Source: Clostridia bacterium
GTDB taxonomy: Bacteria; Bacillota; Clostridia; Oscillospirales; Acutalibacteraceae
NCBI GenBank assembly: GCA_900768035.1
Contig: CAAGBH010000167.1
Coordinates: forward strand, 1 to 17,982
Reading direction: 5' to 3'
Length of the DNA stretch: 17,982 nucleotides
Positions within the stretch are counted from its first letter, which is position 1. Each line of letters opens with the position of its first letter. Both the position numbers and the translations under genes were made by a program. The notes beneath the pieces were generated by a model that saw only the letters and a list, made by a program, of their open reading frames with translations, was not told where the DNA came from and did no database searches. Below are positions 15,094-17,982 of the stretch, piece after piece.

Positions 15094-16155
15094 ATGAAAA
15101 ATAAACCGTTGTTTTATAAAATTTATTTCACAGTAATTGCAATATTTTTATGTGTTTTGGTTGTGGGATTGGTTTTCTTATATACTTGGCTTTCTGCCTT
15201 TGAATCTGCACAACCTCAAACACTCGTAACAAATATTGTTAGTGAATATTTAGAAAAAGATAATATCATAGGTTTGAAAAAAATCTGTGAGTTAAATGTT
15301 TCTCCCTATGAAAATGATGAAACAGTTAATAATGCATTTAAAAATTTAGTTAAGAATAAGAATTTTGAAATTTCTTCTTCATCTAAGATGAAAGACGGTT
15401 ATGACGAAGTTTATAATATTAAATCTAACGGAGAAACAGTTATTACCTTTTATTTAAAAAAGGATAAGCAAGCAAGTTACGGAATTAAAGGTTATAAACT
15501 TGTTTTAGCGGAATTACCCGAAAAACTTTATCATTCATATACAGTTAATACACCCTCTGATGCGATTATTTCAGTTAACGGTTTTGAACTTGCAAAGGAA
15601 GACCGTAAAGATTTGCAATTACCTGATGGTATTAGTAAAGTGTTGGGTGATAGTAAATATGTTTCTCATCAAACTTTTAAACTTGAGCATTTCTTAAGTG
15701 AAAAACCTGAATTTAAAGCAAAAAATGCCGATGGTAAAGAATGTAAAATTGATATTGATAAAAATGTTGTTACAGTTTCTCAATACATAAGCGATGCTGA
15801 AACTGCTGATATCAAAGAACTTGCGGTTTCCGCTTCAAAAGGCTATGCCGCATATATGCAAAACGACCAGTCGATTGGTAATATTTCAAAATATTTTGAT
15901 ACCACAACAGATTTTTACACAAATCTTAAGGGCAGTATGGTAATGTTTGCTTGGGACCATAACGGCTATCATTTTGAAGATGTTAAATTCAGTGAAATTC
16001 ATAAATTTAATGATAATCTTTACAGTTGCCGTGTATCTTTAAAACAGGTTCTAATTAACGGCGGAACAAAATATACAGATAATTTTGATAAATACATTTA
16101 TATCAATAAAACCGATAAGGGATTGAAAATTATTGATATGCAAAGTGTTGGGTGA
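15094..16155 (+). CDS. Membrane-anchored extracytoplasmic protein of unknown function
   Basis: I do not recognise a specific gene. The 353-residue product has a short basic N terminus (KNKPLFYK) and one transmembrane helix at about 9-31; the remaining ~320 residues should lie outside the membrane. The first part (about 40-140) is Lys-rich with alternating strands and could be an NTF2-like fold; a middle segment (VNTPSDAIISVNGFEL, about 150-165) resembles short beta-rich repeats in secreted clostridial proteins; the C-terminal ~120 residues are again suggestive of an NTF2-like domain as in TcaA/YvbJ-type proteins. This is shape-level similarity only. AAAGGA overlaps the end of the fusion gene, which stops 3 nt before the ATG, so the two are tightly coupled. 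It probably works with the envelope sugar pathway, by context. Confidence 0.75.
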   Translation: MKNKPLFYKIYFTVIAIFLCVLVVGLVFLYTWLSAFESAQPQTLVTNIVSEYLEKDNIIGLKKICELNVSPYENDETVNNAFKNLVKNKNFEISSSSKMKDGYDEVYNIKSNGETVITFYLKKDKQASYGIKGYKLVLAELPEKLYHSYTVNTPSDAIISVNGFELAKEDRKDLQLPDGISKVLGDSKYVSHQTFKLEHFLSEKPEFKAKNADGKECKIDIDKNVVTVSQYISDAETADIKELAVSASKGYAAYMQNDQSIGNISKYFDTTTDFYTNLKGSMVMFAWDHNGYHFEDVKFSEIHKFNDNLYSCRVSLKQVLINGGTKYTDNFDKYIYINKTDKGLKIIDMQSVG

Positions 16156-16160
16156 ATTTT

Positions 16161-16706
16161 ATGAATATGTTTGAATTAGGTCTGCTTGATAAAATCGGTG
16201 AGATTTTCGGTTGTGCCTTTTTAGACAAGGCTATGCCGATGATCACAATGTTAGGTGATGCGGGCATATTTTGGATTGTTTTATCCGTTATTTTTCTGAT
16301 ATTCAAGAAAACCCGCAAAACAGGTCTTTCAATGGGTATTGCGCTTATTATCGGTTTAATTATTGGTAATTTAATATTAAAAAATGTTGTTGCCCGTATA
16401 AGACCTTATGACCTTAATCCTGAAGTTATGCTTTTGGTTGAAAAACTTCACGATTTTTCTTTCCCGTCAGGGCACACATTAGCATCATTTGAAGCCGCAA
16501 CCGCAATCTTTATAAGGAATAAAAAATTAGGTATTCCTGCCTTGATTTTGGCAGTGCTGATTGCTTTTTCAAGGCTTTATTTGTATGTGCATTATCCAAC
16601 CGATGTTTTAGCAGGTGCTTTGTTGGGAATTACAGTTGCAATTCTGGCAACCTATATAGTAAATAAAATTTATTCTAAGTTTGAATTAAAAATTGCTAAC
16701 CCGTAG
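16161..16706 (+). CDS. PAP2-family membrane phosphatase (probable undecaprenyl-pyrophosphate phosphatase)
   Basis: A 181-residue membrane protein with all three PAP2 phosphatase motifs: KNVVARIRP (K-x6-RP), FPSGHTLASF (PSGH) and SRLYLYVHYPTD (SR-x5-H-x3-D), between about four to five hydrophobic segments. The conserved His of PSGH and of the third motif form the catalytic pair in this family. BcrC-like members dephosphorylate undecaprenyl pyrophosphate at the outer face of the membrane, recycling the lipid carrier. That role fits the GT2-GtrA partner two genes upstream, which would use the same carrier. The ATG at 16161 is preferred because GGGTG at 16150-16154 lies 6-7 nt upstream; the in-frame GTG at 16152 is within it. 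It begins 5 nt after the preceding stop and is the last gene before the terminator. Confidence 0.92.
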   Translation: MNMFELGLLDKIGEIFGCAFLDKAMPMITMLGDAGIFWIVLSVIFLIFKKTRKTGLSMGIALIIGLIIGNLILKNVVARIRPYDLNPEVMLLVEKLHDFSFPSGHTLASFEAATAIFIRNKKLGIPALILAVLIAFSRLYLYVHYPTDVLAGALLGITVAILATYIVNKIYSKFELKIANP

Positions 16707-16794
16707 GGGTTGTACTCTTAAGGATATTTTGCCCGATTTTTGCACCGCAGATGGCCATTAAAAATTCTAAATAATTAGATTCATATGGAAAAAC
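16696..16794 (-). other. Unexplained intergenic stretch with a protein-like minus-strand frame
   Basis: Between the PAP2 stop and the terminator is a 90-nt stretch that no gene explains. On the minus strand an open frame of 32 codons, between TGA (16797-16795) and TAG (16698-16696), contains MAICGAKIGQNILKSTTP, which looks like real protein sequence. It has no ribosome binding site before its ATG and it overlaps the PAP2 stop. It could be a relic, a member of a dispersed intergenic repeat, or part of a 3' untranslated region. No function is proposed. Confidence 0.3.
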
Positions 16795-16796
16795 TC

Positions 16797-16833
16797 ATCG
16801 CCCTGCTTATTTAATTAGCAGGGCGATTTTTTT
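16797..16833 (+). terminator. Intrinsic terminator of the prs-to-PAP2 unit
   Basis: A perfect 11-bp GC-rich stem (ATCGCCCTGCT at 16797-16807, its complement at 16817-16827), a 9-nt AT loop and six to seven T residues up to 16833. It is the first strong terminator after the genes beginning at prs and insulates the following lipoprotein gene. Confidence 0.93.
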
Positions 16834-16863
16834 ACAATCAGTTCACTTTTTTATATGTAAATA

Positions 16864-16872
16864 TGTTATAAT
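16864..16872 (+). promoter_or_regulatory. Extended -10 promoter for the lipoprotein gene
   Basis: TGtTATAAT spans 16864-16872, a perfect -10 (16867-16872) with the extended TG. The best -35 candidate is TTCACT at 16842-16847 with a long 19-nt spacer. A start near 16879 would lie about 28 nt before the ATG at 16907. Confidence 0.6.
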
Positions 16873-16906
16873 AAAAACATCGTATTATATTTCATCGAGG
16901 TGCAAT

Positions 16907-17982
16907 ATGAAAAAAATATTAGCGTGTTTCGTGGTGCTAACCCTTTTACTTTCGGGTTGCCGTTCTAACAAACAAAAAATTGAAGGCACTCAAATCAATC
17001 TGTCCGATAACAAAATTACAGTTGACGGACAAGAGATTACAAGCGATACTACACAGGCGGTTTATTCTGCCAATGACATTGTGTTTTATCTTGCAGGACA
17101 AGATTTTACCTACGGTGAGGGAGAAAAGCAAGACGAACACGAACAAAGTGAAGCAGATGCACATACCGTTGTTCACATTACAAAACCAGGCAGATATGTC
17201 TTAAGCGGAACACTCTCGCTGGGGCAAATAGCAATCGACCTGGGTGAAGATGCAGAAACAGACTCCAATGCAGTAGTAACACTCATTCTTAATGATGTTG
17301 ATATTACTTGTAAGGTTGCACCTGCTATCATTTTTTATAATGTATATGAATGCTTAAACAGTGATGAAGAAACAGCATCAAAAGATGTTGACACTAAAAA
17401 TGCAGGTGCAAATGTTATTATTGCTGACGGAACCGAAAATAATATCAATGGTTCTTATGTAGCGAAAATTTACAAATCTTATGAATTGAGTGAAGATGGC
17501 AAAGAGATTGTGGATAGCAAGAAACTTCACAAGTATGATGGTGCTTTCTACTCAAAGAAAACAATGAACATAAACGGCGGAGATAAAGGAACAGGTATAT
17601 TAAATATCAAAGCCGAAAACGAAGGTCTCGATAGTGAACTTCACCTTACAATTAATGGTGGTATTATCAATATAACTTCTGGTAATGATGGAATTAACAC
17701 CAACGAAGACAATGTTTCTGTTACCACGATGAATGGGGGTACACTTAACATTGTTTGTGATGGTAGTACAGGCGAAGGTGACGGAATTGATTCGAATGGT
17801 TGGCTTGTAATCAATGGCGGAACCATTACCGCACAGGCTTGTTCTTCAAGCGGTGATGCAGGTATCGATTCTGATAAGGGCATTTATATTAACGGTGGTA
17901 AAGTGATTGCTTCGGGAAATATGCTCGACCACATTGCTGGCGGTAATCAAACTTATGCTGTATTCAGTTTTGCAAGTCGTCA
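16907..17982 (+). CDS. Carbohydrate-binding (Cthe_2159-like) lipoprotein, partial at 3' end
   Basis: The frame is open from ATG 16907 to the window end (358 codons seen), so the gene is cut by the edge. GAGGTG at 16897-16902 precedes the start. The first 18 residues form a lipoprotein signal (MKKILACFVVLTLLLSGC) with lipobox LLSGC and the lipidated Cys18. After a Ser/Thr-rich linker come a GRYVLSGTLSLGQIAIDL block and then repeated short beta strands with xINGG and GIDSD/GDGIDSNG turns, as in the Cthe_2159/DUF4353 beta-helix family. The founding member from Clostridium thermocellum binds cellulose and acidic sugars and has a polysaccharide-lyase-like fold. The repeated Gly-Asp loops may bind calcium. 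It has its own promoter after a terminator and so is a separate unit. Confidence 0.9.
   Translation, partial: MKKILACFVVLTLLLSGCRSNKQKIEGTQINLSDNKITVDGQEITSDTTQAVYSANDIVFYLAGQDFTYGEGEKQDEHEQSEADAHTVVHITKPGRYVLSGTLSLGQIAIDLGEDAETDSNAVVTLILNDVDITCKVAPAIIFYNVYECLNSDEETASKDVDTKNAGANVIIADGTENNINGSYVAKIYKSYELSEDGKEIVDSKKLHKYDGAFYSKKTMNINGGDKGTGILNIKAENEGLDSELHLTINGGIINITSGNDGINTNEDNVSVTTMNGGTLNIVCDGSTGEGDGIDSNGWLVINGGTITAQACSSSGDAGIDSDKGIYINGGKVIASGNMLDHIAGGNQTYAVFSFASR

Noticed and set aside
16946..17204. Open frames on both strands over the start of the lipoprotein gene
   Set aside because: The lipoprotein frame has a promoter, ribosome binding site, lipobox and family pattern; the others are shadows.
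1..17982. CRISPR arrays, insertion sequences, integrase or attachment sites, tRNA and rRNA genes
   Set aside because: No regularly spaced direct repeats, transposase or recombinase frames, or tRNA/rRNA-like segments were seen on either strand.
16967..17982. Direct DNA repeats suggested by the recurring INGG and GIDS motifs of the lipoprotein
   Set aside because: The motifs recur at the protein level as beta-helix turns; the underlying DNA is not a near-identical repeat.

Overview
The window looks like chromosomal DNA of a low-GC Gram-positive bacterium, most likely a Clostridia member (Oscillospirales/Ruminococcaceae-like). The reasons are AT-rich intergenic DNA, strong AGGAG/AAGGTG ribosome binding sites, consensus SigA-type promoters, intrinsic terminators with U-tracts, a remnant of the endospore gene spoVAD, ThyX in place of ThyA near it, and a Cthe_2159-type lipoprotein. 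The taxonomic placement is inference; no rRNA or tRNA lies in the window.

Layout. (1) 1-1332: terminator of an unseen upstream gene, then a two-gene plus-strand unit encoding a P-loop nucleotide kinase-like protein and an isoprenylcysteine-methyltransferase-family membrane protein. (2) 1331-1886: a graveyard holding the C-terminal scrap of a TipAS-domain regulator and the C-terminal ~40% of SpoVAD, closed by a bidirectional hairpin. (3) 11549 down to 1887, all minus strand: thyX-tmk-DJ-1/PfpI-mltG-trhP-like U32-pbp-alaS-HIT-phosphoribosyltransferase. The presence of alaS, mltG, a U32/TrhP gene and a class B PBP together recalls, in rearranged form, the Bacillus subtilis alaS...yrrL-yrrM-yrrN-yrrO...pbpI region. 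The run is divided by a terminator-like hairpin that buries the ribosome binding site of pbp, and by a perfect TTGACA-17-TATAAT promoter for alaS whose -35 lies in the last codons of pbp. (4) 11550-11787: divergent promoter region with a long inverted repeat. (5) 11788-16833, plus strand: PRPP synthetase, then a three-domain fusion (glycosyltransferase 2 + GtrA + phosphodiester glycosidase), a membrane-anchored protein of unknown function and a PAP2 phosphatase, ending at a strong terminator. (6) 16907 to the window end: 5' part of a secreted carbohydrate-binding (Cthe_2159-like) lipoprotein.

How the genes fit together. ThyX makes dTMP and Tmk phosphorylates it; Prs, transcribed divergently, makes PRPP, which the phosphoribosyltransferase at the other end of the cluster would consume. 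MltG and the PBP act on peptidoglycan; AlaS and the TrhP-like protein belong to tRNA charging and modification. The GT2-GtrA-glycosidase fusion and the PAP2 phosphatase suggest a lipid-carrier-linked cell-envelope sugar pathway. Most of the window is ordinary housekeeping DNA. The items most worth a second look are the three-domain fusion, the RBS-burying hairpin before pbp, the adjacent gene remnants, the inverted repeat between the divergent promoters, and an unexplained protein-like stretch at 16696-16794.
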